Positions 1-7,715 of a stretch of 19,732 bases of DNA are shown piece after piece; position 1 is the stretch's first letter, and each line of letters starts with the position of its first letter. The position numbers and the translations under genes were made by a program. This DNA comes from JBLNDG01 sp050261415 (lineage in GTDB: Bacteria; Bacillota; Clostridia; Lutisporales; Lutisporaceae), in NCBI GenBank assembly GCA_050261415.1, contig JBLNDG010000014.1:1-19732 (forward strand). The letters run 5' to 3'. The notes under the pieces were generated by a model that worked only from the letters and a program-made list of their open reading frames with translations, ran no database searches and had not been told where the DNA came from.

Positions 1-68
1 GTAGTATGATAAGCCTCTTTTCATGCCAATCCCATCTACTCATGCTGCTTTATAAACTCAATATAAAA

Positions 69-728
69 TTACTCACTGAAGCCCTCCAGCTTTTGTTCCA
101 GGTCATCCTGCGTATCCGCTATTATTCCGCTGTCCAGGCTTTTCTGATCTTCTGGAGTGAGCGTAGACACCGGTATATCGGTTCTTTCCTTCATTACCTT
201 TTCCCCGTTTTCATTATATACAAATATTGATATGTATCCGCTGTCTGTTCCAATGATATAGTGCTTTGGACAGAGTGTTTCAATCTTTCTTGTGAACTCT
301 GCCCTTTCCGGTGTGAAGCTTGTCATTTCCCAATCCTGGTACTTTGCTCTTAGCTGAAGCTCGCTCAGGTTTACCTCATCAGCGGTAACAGGTGCTGTTT
401 TTTCTAATGTATGCCCGCAAATAGTAAAATAGGTTTTAAAGCTTTTTACTGTATTCGGAGTGGTTAGTTCTATACCCGGCGCATTTGCCGTCAACCCTAT
501 AATGCTGTCGGCATTAACCTGCTCAAGCCCTGTCTTTTGAGGAGAAGGATTTATGAGGCTATCCGGTATCTTTAGGTTTGTTTTTGTATTGTCTTCTGTT
601 AGCAGTACATTTTCACCATCATTAATGTTTAGAAAATAACCTATACCAAAAGCAGCTCCCGCCAAAACCAGAAACACAACTGCCACTACAAGTCTTCTTC
701 TTCTCCTGGTTCGTTTATCCTCAAACAT
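69..728 (-). CDS. BofC C-terminal-domain protein (forespore/membrane-anchored)
   Basis: 219 aa. A very basic N-terminus (seven Arg/Lys within residues 5-12) is followed by one hydrophobic segment (about 13-33), which predicts a membrane anchor with the rest outside the cytoplasm. Residues 34-100 are low-complexity linker. A CGH motif at 104-106 and the C-terminal part (about 150-219, with GYISIF, then IPVSTLTPEDQKSL, then GI and a final acidic DDLEQKLEGF) resemble the BofC C-terminal domain. In Bacillus subtilis BofC restrains the SpoIVB protease in the sigma-K checkpoint; that role here is inference from the family. The start is the ATG at 728, behind a GGAGG site that sits inside a hairpin (735-756). 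The 72-aa gene at 805 lies 76 bp upstream on the same strand and may be co-transcribed. Confidence 0.7.
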   Translation of the reverse strand: MFEDKRTRRRRRLVVAVVFLVLAGAAFGIGYFLNINDGENVLLTEDNTKTNLKIPDSLINPSPQKTGLEQVNADSIIGLTANAPGIELTTPNTVKSFKTYFTICGHTLEKTAPVTADEVNLSELQLRAKYQDWEMTSFTPERAEFTRKIETLCPKHYIIGTDSGYISIFVYNENGEKVMKERTDIPVSTLTPEDQKSLDSGIIADTQDDLEQKLEGFSE

Positions 729-734
729 AGTTTT

Positions 735-756
735 CCCTCCATATTGTTCTGGAGGG
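735..756 (-). promoter_or_regulatory. Hairpin that sequesters the ribosome-binding site of the BofC-like gene
   Basis: On the minus strand CCCTCCA (756-750) pairs perfectly with TGGAGGG (741-735) around an 8-nt loop. The 3' arm is itself the Shine-Dalgarno sequence (GGAGGG, about 7 nt before the ATG at 728). When folded, the ribosome site is fully base-paired. There is no T-run after the stem, so it does not look like a terminator. Regulation is inference. Confidence 0.5.
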
Positions 757-804
757 TATTATTTCCAAAAAAATAAATTTTATACCTGATGCTGTATTTT
801 TATC

Positions 805-1023
805 TCAAACTGTTTTGAGGGTTGATAGATTGCTGCTTGATACATAAAGATCCTTTACTTCTGTATTTCCGTTTTTCATGCTGTTTATGAAATTGTGCTC
901 TGTACCGTCTATGGTCTCAACATGAACCAGGTAGTTTTCAAATATGTCCAGTTTCCCTATGTCATTGAAAATCCTATTCAGATTTTTTCCTGTAACCACT
1001 TTTTCATATACAACTTTGTCCAT
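805..1023 (-). CDS. Small hypothetical protein, 72 aa
   Basis: The product begins MDKVVYEKVVTGKN and is a soluble, mixed-charge small protein without signal peptide, Cys pairs or membrane segment. I do not recognise a family. The ATG at 1023 is preceded by TTGGGAGGTATTATA, putting GGGAGG 7 nt upstream. A TTG five codons earlier is in frame but overlaps that ribosome site, so I reject it. It lies between the sensor-like gene (1201-1887) and the BofC-like gene, all on the minus strand. The 177-nt gap upstream contains long inverted repeats. Confidence 0.65.
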   Translation of the reverse strand: MDKVVYEKVVTGKNLNRIFNDIGKLDIFENYLVHVETIDGTEHNFINSMKNGNTEVKDLYVSSSNLSTLKTV

Positions 1024-1090
1024 TATAATACCTCCCAAGTATGTTATATAGTTTTATTTTAAACATACTTGGTTTTTATATACCTAGTGT

Positions 1091-1138
1091 AAAAGTCATA
1101 ACTGCAATAAGAAATAGACTATTGAAGTTATAACTTTT
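1091..1138. repeat. 19-bp imperfect inverted repeat (large hairpin)
   Basis: Arms 1091-1109 and 1120-1138 match at 17 of 19 positions around a 10-nt loop. A second shorter AT-rich inverted repeat (AAATATTTGT / ACAAAATATTT) follows at about 1157-1179. The pair is bracketed by the near-identical direct repeats CCTAGTGTAA (1083-1092) and CCTGGTGTAA (1185-1194). There is no T-run on either strand that would make a classical terminator. It fills the gap between two minus-strand genes. Confidence 0.5.
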
Positions 1139-1200
1139 GCATATATGCATGCAAAAATATTTGTGAAACAAAATATTTGAGGCGCCTGGTGTAATCCTAG

Positions 1201-1887
1201 TTATTCTTTGGCACAATCTTTCTCATCGCTGTTTATTGGCGACATTGCTTCCAGAAATCTTCCCGACAGATATGCGATCCCATTAAAAAGATGCAAACTG
1301 CCAAACAGCAGAAATATGCCTGTTACCATTAATATTACTGCTTCCTGCTCCGGAGTGGCTATAATTCCAATATATTTCAACACTCCATCAAAATATGCTC
1401 CGTCAACTGTAAGCATCTCTTGTACAGCCAACTGATAGAGCAAAGGTGCCATTGTCAAACACAAGCTAATGCCGCCTAATGTAACACCGCCAAAAAAAAT
1501 CAGGCTTCCGGATATAAACTTGCAGCTTAAATACAGTATTGTCTTCCATGTTTCTATTCCAAGCAATTCCTCCTTGAATCTTATAAGAATACCTTTCCCT
1601 TTCTCTCTGACTGCCTTTGGCTCATATAGCTTCATTCCCAGAAATACCAAGGCAAGCTTTCTTTCGAATTTCATCATGTACTTTGCTCCTGTTATAGTCA
1701 GAAATAATGCAGGCACTCCTATAAATATGGGTATCGTCATAAAACCTGCTGCAAACCCGGTACAAAGGAAAACAACATAGAACAAGCCAAGCGGAAAAGC
1801 CAATATCAGATATATAATATTCAGATATGTCTGCTTTTCCATAATAACATCAAAAAAACCCGTGTTGTAATATTTTGCCCGCTCCAT
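1201..1887 (-). CDS. Stand-alone 'putative sensor' membrane-domain protein
   Basis: 228 aa, with four likely membrane segments at about 21-45, 48-66, 117-155 (long, probably two passes or a hairpin) and 182-208. The stretch after the first segment (FPLGLFYVVFLCTGFAAG, about 31-48) and the following charged motif MMKFERKLALVFLG (71-84) match the pattern of the Pfam 'Sensor' domain that is often fused to histidine kinases in Actinobacteria. Here no kinase, HTH or PspC part follows, so its partner is unknown. The start is ATG 1887 with GGAGG 7 nt upstream. The family call rests on pattern recognition. Confidence 0.55.
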   Translation of the reverse strand: MERAKYYNTGFFDVIMEKQTYLNIIYLILAFPLGLFYVVFLCTGFAAGFMTIPIFIGVPALFLTITGAKYMMKFERKLALVFLGMKLYEPKAVREKGKGILIRFKEELLGIETWKTILYLSCKFISGSLIFFGGVTLGGISLCLTMAPLLYQLAVQEMLTVDGAYFDGVLKYIGIIATPEQEAVILMVTGIFLLFGSLHLFNGIAYLSGRFLEAMSPINSDEKDCAKE

Positions 1888-2040
1888 ATGTAATCCTCCT
1901 TATAATTTCTCATTCAACTATTACAAAGCTTTATACGTTATATAATTACAGATTGCTTCAATCACATATTATTTTATTACTTGCAAAGACTTATAAAAAA
2001 GGCTTCGCTTCTATTGAAGCATTTTATGAAACTCATTTAC

Positions 2041-2074
2041 GGAGCATAACAAATTATGGTGAAATATATGCTCC
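2041..2074. repeat. Intergenic hairpin between the sensor gene and the DUF1653 gene
   Basis: GGAGCATA (2041-2048) pairs perfectly with TATGCTCC (2067-2074) around 18 nt. A second small hairpin lies at 2003-2020 (GCTTC/GAAGC); read on the minus strand it runs into six T's (to about 1995), so it could end minus-strand transcription from the DUF1653 gene. The remainder of 1888-2177 shows no convincing gene. Confidence 0.3.
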
Positions 2075-2177
2075 TTCGTTATAGGAAAGGAGGAGGTTGT
2101 AGAAAGCAGCTTTGCCATTTCAGAACATCATAACAGGCTTTCAAACCTTGAATGAATAGAATAAAGCCGAAACCCGA

Positions 2178-2399
2178 TTAATCTATTTCCTGGAACCTGA
2201 CAACTTGTTTACCATCTATTTCCTTGGTTCCGAGAAACATATCAAGGGGTCTGATCCAAATGCCCCTTTCTCCATACAAAGCCTGATATACAACATAGTC
2301 TTCGAGAGTTTCCGAATGCTTTGCCACATGCAGTACCAAGTATTCATTCCCCTTAAAATGCCTGTACCTGCCTCCGATTCTTATTTCCCGTTTCTCCAT
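2178..2399 (-). CDS. DUF1653 domain protein, 73 aa
   Basis: The short protein contains the DUF1653 signature: GGRYRHFKGNEYLVLHVAKH (about 8-27), then SETLEDYVVYQALYG and a WIRPLDMF segment. The function of this small beta-rich family is not established. I chose the ATG at 2399 because GGAG lies 7 nt upstream. An in-frame start 12 codons further up (2435) has no ribosome site and adds residues unlike the family. It is an isolated gene next to the IS110 remnant, with no evident operon partner. Confidence 0.8.
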   Translation of the reverse strand: MEKREIRIGGRYRHFKGNEYLVLHVAKHSETLEDYVVYQALYGERGIWIRPLDMFLGTKEIDGKQVVRFQEID

Positions 2400-2483
2400 A
2401 GTAATTCTCCATTCCGCCGCTGTCGCTGGCGGCACAAATAGTAATGAAAAAATGGCGTGCGACTTCCACCATGTTTGCTATTA

Positions 2484-2660
2484 TTAAGCCGAGGAGAAGA
2501 TACACTACAAAGCACGGTGAGGTGAGTCGTAGACTGCTCTTCTCAGCTTAAAACAGTATAGTAATTAGTGTAAGGATCATCTTTCAAGCACAAATAAGTG
2601 GTTCTTTAAGACCGCACGCTAATCATTGCTTTAGCTAATCGTTAATGTGTGATGATTCAG
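2484..2660 (+). ncRNA. Candidate IS110 bridge-RNA relic
   Basis: The region directly upstream of the transposase folds strongly. TTAAGCCGAGGAGA (2484-2497) pairs with TCTTCTCAGCTTAA (2538-2551), 14 bp with one mismatch and one G-U. Inside it, CTAC (2505-2508) pairs with GTAG (2529-2532), and CAC (2513-2515) with GTG (2522-2524), leaving opposed 4-nt internal loops. A further stem, AATCAT (2621-2626) with ATGATT (2652-2657), follows. IS110 elements are known to encode a bridge RNA in the non-coding end next to the transposase. The assignment here is inference from position and fold. Confidence 0.3.
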
Positions 2661-2706
2661 TCAATATCTTCCTCCTCAACTACTAAATTTCAAAGGAGGT
2701 TGTGCT

Positions 2707-3573
2707 ATGAGAGTCGTTTACCCTATTTGCTGTGGTGCCGATGTTCACAAAACTTTTCTCGTCGCCACAATTATTACTTCACAGGGAATTACCCCACACT
2801 ACTCTAAAAAACGATTTTCAACTTTCAACAATTCCATTCTCCAATTCAAGCAGTGGCTGATTGATAACAACTGCTTCGATGTGTGTATGGAATCTACCGG
2901 CAAGTATTATGTCCCAGTCTATAATCTTTTGGAGGATACCATCCGTGTCACTGTCGCCAATCCCAAATGGGTAAAGGCTGTTAAGGGAAATAAGGATGAT
3001 GCAAAAGATTCTAAATGGATTGGAGACCTTTTCCGCCTTGGTTTAGTCCCGGGAAGTTATATTCCCGATAAACCAGTCCGTATTCTTCGTGAATACACCC
3101 GTTACCGTTCCAAGCTTGTTTCCTGTAAAAGCAGTGAAAAGAATCGTTTTCAAAATTTCTTCACTGTTTGCAATGTAGCCCTTGATGCTGTCGTCTCCGA
3201 CATGTTTGGCAAATCTGCCTCTTCCATCACGAACTACTTGATTTCATCTGACTCTTTTGACCCGGAATACTGTTCATCACTTCTTCAAAGGTCTTTGAAG
3301 AAAAAAGCAGATACCGTTTACTACAAAAACAAATATGAGTGCATTTGCAAAGGGAGAGGCAAAAAAAGAGCCATTATCGCTATCGCAAGGATGATACTCA
3401 CCGCCATATACCACATGTTTGTTACTGGCGAAGAGTGAAACCCCAGTGACCTTTACAAAATTGATATGCCACAAGAAATGTTGGAAAAGCAGAAAGAGAA
3501 AGCAATTAAACAAGCAGCAAAACTTCTGATTTCTCATGGGCTTATAAAAGCTACTGACATTTCTCTGTTCTAA
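2707..3573 (+). pseudogene. IS110 transposase, internally deleted and interrupted by a stop
   Basis: The N-terminus is a good DEDD/RuvC-like IS110 domain: D12 (GADVHK), E62 (MESTGKYY) and D98/D101 (KDDAKD), followed by the SSEKNRFQNF segment. After about residue 202 the sequence jumps to the family's C-terminal GRGKKRAIIAIARM motif. Roughly 150 residues are missing, including the Transposase_20 domain with its catalytic serine. A TGA at 3436-3438 (residue 244) interrupts the frame, after which it continues unbroken (NPSDLYKIDMPQEM...) to a TAA at 3571-3573, so it probably replaced a Trp codon. The start ATG 2707 has AAAGGAGG 7 nt upstream. It cannot be an active recombinase. Confidence 0.85.
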
Positions 3574-3761
3574 ACTAAGTGTAAATTTTTAGGGTCTTAA
3601 AAGACCTTTAGTTAAGTGCGCCCATTTTTCAATTTATATCTGATATTTTTCACGCTATGCGCCTCCCTTTTTACGTTCTTATCCTTTATTATATACCACC
3701 GGACTGATTATGAGTATGTAATTTGGTACATGCCTATCTGAATATATTAGAGTGTACCTAT

Positions 3762-3845
3762 AAAAGCTCAGAGGCATCGAGCCTCCTCGCTTTTGACTGA
3801 TTCTACATTGGTAGAATGTCCAATAATTAGGAAAGGACGATTTCC
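3762..3845 (+). promoter_or_regulatory. Three-hairpin leader of the LTA-synthase-like gene
   Basis: Three hairpins lie in a row before the start codon at 3848. The first is AAAAGC-GAGGC with GCCTC-GCTTTT (3762-3794), with a symmetric 3-nt internal loop. The second is TTCTAC with GTAGAA (3801-3816). The third is GGAAA with TTTCC (3830-3845), whose stem and loop contain the GGAAAGGA ribosome site. The first resembles a terminator followed by only four T's. The rest of 3574-3761 shows no gene. Confidence 0.35.
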
Positions 3846-3847
3846 CG

Positions 3848-5779
3848 ATGCCAAGCATATTGATATCCAAGCATATCGTTCAGCAAAGCATTCTCATGCT
3901 TGTGTTCACCTTCTCAAAAATAATCCTCTTATATTTCCTTACATCATTACCGCAGTATATTGTTTTCGCTTCATTAAGAACCTTAGCTGCCCTTATGTTT
4001 ATATATGTATTGCTGAACTTTTTCCTGTTCAGAAGGAGTTTCCCTTTAAGGCTGCTATTCCATGAGCTTTTTACATTAATTGTAGTTGCAGACCTTTTAT
4101 ACTATAGGTTTTTCGAAGTGCTCCCGTCAGTGAACGATTTGATATTAATAAATGTTGTTCCCTCTATTCTGAATAGTATTGAATTCTTGTTCAAACAGAG
4201 CTATCTTTTGCTTTTCGTAGATTTAATCATACTCCCGCTTCATAAATATATTTTATTCAAACCGGTAGAAGCAGAGCCTGTGAAGCTGAAAGCAGCTGCT
4301 ATTTTTGCATTTCTTATTGGGATGTCTTTATTCACAGATGCAGCCATGAGCAAATATGAAAGCAGCGGCCAGATATATAACAACTGCGGAATTATCCACT
4401 ATCATGCGGACCAGATAAAAAAGCTTGTTGAAAAAACTTCGTACACTGAGGAAAGTGAGAAAAAGCAATTTGATACTAATGAGCAGCAGTTAAAAAAGGC
4501 ATCAGAAGCGAAATACTTTGGAATAGCTGAAGGCAGAAACGTTATAGTAATCCAGGTGGAAGCACTTCAGGATTTTGTCATTAATAGAATTTACAATGGG
4601 CAGGAGCTTACTCCCAACCTTAACAGCCTTATAAAAAAAGACACCATATATTTCAACCATTATTACCAGCAGCTGGGGAAGGGCAACACCTCAGATGCTG
4701 AATTTGTTTCTCAGAACTCCATGTATCCTTCAATGGATATACCTGCTTACAGGAAATATGAAAACAATAAGTTCATGGGAATGCCGATGATATTACGTAA
4801 TAAAGGCTACGTGACAAAAGCTTTTCACGGATATAAGGCAGAATTCTGGAACAGGGTCAATATGTACCCCATGATGGGATTTGATTATTTTGTCAGTATG
4901 AATGATTTCAGGCCAGATGAGAAAATCGGCTGGGGTATAAGTGACAAAGCTTTCTTTAAAAAATCAGCAGAAATTCTCAGCACTACAAAACAGCCTTTCT
5001 ATGCCTTCAACGTGACTTTAACAAGCCATCATCCCTATGTATTACCGGATAAATACAAAAAAATTGAGTTGTATGACGAGCACTACACTACATTGCTGGG
5101 AAGATATCTTCAGGTAATAAACTATACAGACGAAGCAATAGGTTTGTATATTCAGGAATTGAAAAAATATGGCCTTTATGAAAATTCAATTATAGCAATC
5201 TATGGCGACCATGGAGCTCTTTCCTGCAGCGATCCTCTCAACAAAAGGCTCATGACAGGCCTATTGGGATATGAGTATAATTTCGATGAATCCCTGAATG
5301 TCCCTTTGCTTATACATATACCCGGCTCTGGAATCCGGGAGACAAATACAATCGCAGGTGGGCAATTGGACTTTCTCCCTACCATGCTTAACCTGCTGGG
5401 CATCAAGGAAAACAGGGTCAAGCTTTTCGGACAGGATTTAAATAATGCAGAGAGCGGTTTTGTTGCATCCCAGACAAAAATGGAAAAAGGTTCTTTTATT
5501 GACGATGAAAAGATATTTGTAATGTCAAGCGATGGAATATTCGAACACAGCAAGGCCTGGGATTTGAAAACCAGACTTCCCATAGATCTGGAGCTTTGCA
5601 GGGACGGTTATGAAAAGGCTGTTAGTGACATCAATGAATCTGAATACATACTATCCAATAATTTAATTGAAAAGTTTATTACAGAAACAGCCGACGAGAC
5701 AACTTTTGGCCGGAGCCTCCGAGCCTCTGCAGGATTCTTGCGAAAGGTAATGCTTCTTTTAAACAGATTATTTTTCTAA
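3848..5779 (+). CDS. LTA synthase family phosphoglycerol transferase (sulfatase fold)
   Basis: 643 aa, matching the family's usual size. Residues 1-165 hold about five membrane segments (roughly 10-32, 38-60, 68-86, 112-130, 148-165). The extracellular sulfatase-like domain spans about 228-530. Metal and catalytic residues of LtaS-type enzymes are visible: E238 (VIQVEAL), the nucleophile T281 in GKGNTSDAEF, D454-H455 in IYGDHGAL, plus the TSHHPYVLP and FHGYKAEFWNR motifs. Such enzymes transfer glycerol phosphate from phosphatidylglycerol onto the growing lipoteichoic-acid chain outside the membrane. Exact acceptor is unknown, and a primase or other glycerophosphotransferase role is possible. 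The start is ATG 3848 with AAGGA 10 nt upstream. Confidence 0.9.
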   Translation: MPSILISKHIVQQSILMLVFTFSKIILLYFLTSLPQYIVFASLRTLAALMFIYVLLNFFLFRRSFPLRLLFHELFTLIVVADLLYYRFFEVLPSVNDLILINVVPSILNSIEFLFKQSYLLLFVDLIILPLHKYILFKPVEAEPVKLKAAAIFAFLIGMSLFTDAAMSKYESSGQIYNNCGIIHYHADQIKKLVEKTSYTEESEKKQFDTNEQQLKKASEAKYFGIAEGRNVIVIQVEALQDFVINRIYNGQELTPNLNSLIKKDTIYFNHYYQQLGKGNTSDAEFVSQNSMYPSMDIPAYRKYENNKFMGMPMILRNKGYVTKAFHGYKAEFWNRVNMYPMMGFDYFVSMNDFRPDEKIGWGISDKAFFKKSAEILSTTKQPFYAFNVTLTSHHPYVLPDKYKKIELYDEHYTTLLGRYLQVINYTDEAIGLYIQELKKYGLYENSIIAIYGDHGALSCSDPLNKRLMTGLLGYEYNFDESLNVPLLIHIPGSGIRETNTIAGGQLDFLPTMLNLLGIKENRVKLFGQDLNNAESGFVASQTKMEKGSFIDDEKIFVMSSDGIFEHSKAWDLKTRLPIDLELCRDGYEKAVSDINESEYILSNNLIEKFITETADETTFGRSLRASAGFLRKVMLLLNRLFF

Positions 5780-5785
5780 TTAAAA

Positions 5786-5822
5786 AGTAGCACACACCAT
5801 GATTAATATTATGTGTACTGCT
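5786..5822 (+). terminator. Terminator-like hairpin after the LTA synthase gene
   Basis: AGTAGCACACA (5786-5796) pairs with TGTGTACTGCT (5812-5822), 11 positions with two wobble or mismatch pairs, preceded by five A's and followed by an AT-rich tract. It lies between convergent genes and may serve both strands. Confidence 0.5.
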
Positions 5823-5829
5823 TATATAT

Positions 5830-6729
5830 TTACTGCTCGGTGCCTTTCGAAAAGCTCTGTACCTGAGAAAGAATCATTCCGGCAAACATTAGAGCGCAGC
5901 CAATATATACCCTGGTTCCCAAAATTTCATGGAGCAGCAGCAAGCCTCCGATAGCTGCAAAAACCGATTCCATGCTTAGTATGATGGCCGCAGGCGCTGG
6001 TTTGGCGTGCTTTTGCCCGACCACCTGAAGGGTATATGCTACCCCTACTGAAAAGATACCGCCATACAAAATCGGTATTAAAGCCTGAGCTAAACCATAC
6101 ATTGTAATCTTCTCAGTAAACAGTGCAACAATCAGGCTAAGGGCAGAGCAAGTTGCAAATTGAACAAAGGACAGTTTCAAAGCATCCACTTTCTTTGTAT
6201 AATGGTCAATTACAAGAATATGAAAAGCCCAGAAAAATGACCCTGCAATTTCAAATAAATCACCTTTTGCAATTGTGAAGCTTTCCGTTACGCTTATAAG
6301 ATAAAGGCCTATAACAGCCAGGGCTACTCCGCCCCATGTACTTCCATGCACCTTATGCTTCAGAAATATTCCAAACAGTGGTACAAGTACAATATATAAC
6401 CCGGTTATAAAAGCAGCTTTTCCGGCAGTTGTATCTACCAGGCCGATCTGCTGCAATGAAGCTGCTGCAAAAAGAATACACCCCACAATAGCCCCAGCCT
6501 TAAGGGGGCTTGTTTCTTTATGTTCTTCGGCTTTATCATTTTCTGCCGGTCTGTTCCTGAAAAACAGGAGTAATGGTATTAGTGAAGCGCTTCCTAATGC
6601 AAACCTCACACCATTGAATGTAAAGGCTCCTACATATTTGACTCCGACACGCTGTGCTACAAAAGCAAAACCCCATATTGCAGCAGTCATCAACAGGAAT
6701 ATGTTTGCCCTGAATTCCTTATTATCCAC
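5830..6729 (-). CDS. DMT-superfamily (EamA) transporter
   Basis: About 299 aa with ten predicted membrane segments arranged as two EamA repeats. The first repeat begins with the typical LLMTAAIWGFAFVAQ helix; the second begins near GDLFEIAGSFFWAFHILVIDH. The C-terminal half has the usual PAPAAIILSMESVFAAIGG signature. These proteins export or import small metabolites and the substrate cannot be read from sequence. I prefer a GTG start at 6729 because GGGGGGAG ends 5 nt before it; an ATG at 6744 is in frame but overlaps that ribosome site. It is a single-gene unit separated from yebC by that gene's terminator. Confidence 0.85.
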   Translation of the reverse strand: MDNKEFRANIFLLMTAAIWGFAFVAQRVGVKYVGAFTFNGVRFALGSASLIPLLLFFRNRPAENDKAEEHKETSPLKAGAIVGCILFAAASLQQIGLVDTTAGKAAFITGLYIVLVPLFGIFLKHKVHGSTWGGVALAVIGLYLISVTESFTIAKGDLFEIAGSFFWAFHILVIDHYTKKVDALKLSFVQFATCSALSLIVALFTEKITMYGLAQALIPILYGGIFSVGVAYTLQVVGQKHAKPAPAAIILSMESVFAAIGGLLLLHEILGTRVYIGCALMFAGMILSQVQSFSKGTEQ

Positions 6730-6855
6730 TAAGACTCCCCCCATTTCGATAAAACAAATTATATAAGTACCTATTAATGCTTCTATTTTAATTATGCCAG
6801 ATATTTGTTATTTTTGCTAAATATTTTTGCATTATGAAAATATACATATAATACT

Positions 6856-6892
6856 AAAAAAACCCTTCCCTATATTTATATACAGGAAGGGT
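6856..6892 (-). terminator. Rho-independent terminator of yebC
   Basis: On the minus strand ACCCTTCC pairs with GGAAGGGT around a 15-nt AT-rich loop that can pair further, followed directly by six T's. It begins 11 nt after the yebC stop. Confidence 0.9.
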
Positions 6893-6903
6893 ACTTTTTA
6901 AGA

Positions 6904-7641
6904 TTATTCTTCTTCGTCCGGCAGTTCGGCGTTGTGGTAAACGTCCTGCACATCGTCGTTGTCGTCGAACATATCCAGCATCTTGTTTATCTTTTTTACA
7001 TCCTCTTCACCGGTTACCGAAATGTAATTCTGCGGTATCATAGTAACTTCCGCAGAAGCCATCGGTATTCCGATCTGCTCAAGCTTTGCCCTTACTTCAG
7101 AGAAGCTTTCGGCATCCGTCAATATTTCGAAGGAATCCTCTTCGGCATTGAAGTCCTCTGCTCCGGCTTCAAGCGCCTGCATCATAAGCTCTTCCTCATT
7201 TATCTTGCCGTCATTTTCAACTATAATGACGCCCTTCTTATCGAACATCCAGCTTACAGCTCCTGAAACGCCCATGCTGCCGCCATTCTTGTCGAATATG
7301 TGCCTTACTTCACCTGCTGTCCTGTTCCTGTTCTCGGTAAGTGTTGTTACAATTACCGCAACTCCACCTGGTGCATAGCCTTCATAGACTATTTCTTCGT
7401 AATTAACGCCTTCCATTTCCCCGGAGCCCTTCTTTATTGCTCTCTGTATTGTATCATTAGGCATATTGTTGGCCTTTGCTTTTGCAACAACATCCGCAAG
7501 CTTTCCGTTGGTGCTTGGATCTCCGCCGCTTTTTGCAGCCATGGCGATTTCCTTGCCCAGTTTTGTGAATATCTTGCCTCTCAAGGCATCGGCCTTTCCT
7601 TTTTTATGCTTAATATTTGCCCATTTTGAATGTCCGGACAT
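6904..7641 (-). CDS. yebC: YebC/PmpR (TACO1) family protein
   Basis: 245 aa, full length for the family. The N-terminus MSGHSKWANIKHKKG is diagnostic, followed by KGKADALRGKIFTKLGKEI and the family's YEGYAPGGVAVIVTTLTENRNRT motif. The C-terminus is acidic (PDEEE). The family was long annotated as transcription regulators; more recent work on YebC-type and mitochondrial TACO1 proteins points to a ribosome-associated role that relieves stalling at proline-rich stretches. Which applies here cannot be decided from sequence. The start is ATG 7641 with GGGGAGG 10 nt upstream. It lies 74 bp behind nadE and may be co-transcribed with it, with its own terminator downstream. Confidence 0.95.
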   Translation of the reverse strand: MSGHSKWANIKHKKGKADALRGKIFTKLGKEIAMAAKSGGDPSTNGKLADVVAKAKANNMPNDTIQRAIKKGSGEMEGVNYEEIVYEGYAPGGVAVIVTTLTENRNRTAGEVRHIFDKNGGSMGVSGAVSWMFDKKGVIIVENDGKINEEELMMQALEAGAEDFNAEEDSFEILTDAESFSEVRAKLEQIGIPMASAEVTMIPQNYISVTGEEDVKKINKMLDMFDDNDDVQDVYHNAELPDEEE

Positions 7642-7715
7642 ATACTAAAAACCTCCCCATATTTAAACTGACATGTAATATTCTATCACAAAGGCTTTTG
7701 CAATGTAAACTGCAT

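Larger units (their letters stand above)
2484..3573 (+). mobile_element. Decayed IS110-family insertion sequence
   Basis: A transposase remnant (2707-3573) is preceded by a structured non-coding region (from about 2484). IS110 elements lack terminal inverted repeats, so the true ends cannot be set from one copy. The hairpin with AAGACC/GGTCTT at about 3593-3606 may be part of the right end. The element sits between two host genes and is non-autonomous because the transposase has lost its centre. Confidence 0.6.

Noticed and set aside
1875..2084. Plus-strand open frame of 69 codons
   Set aside because: No ribosome site, runs out of the sensor gene's promoter region, and the translation has no protein-like pattern.
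2085..2106. Strong plus-strand AAGGAGGAGG ribosome-like site
   Set aside because: It is followed at once by TTG TAG and no usable start; the frames downstream close within about 15 codons.
3793..4065. Plus-strand open frame overlapping the start of the LTA synthase gene
   Set aside because: It is a shadow frame; the LTA synthase frame has full family motifs and the other has none.
6934..7629. Several plus-strand open frames opposite yebC
   Set aside because: Typical antisense shadows of a highly conserved gene; no start signals.
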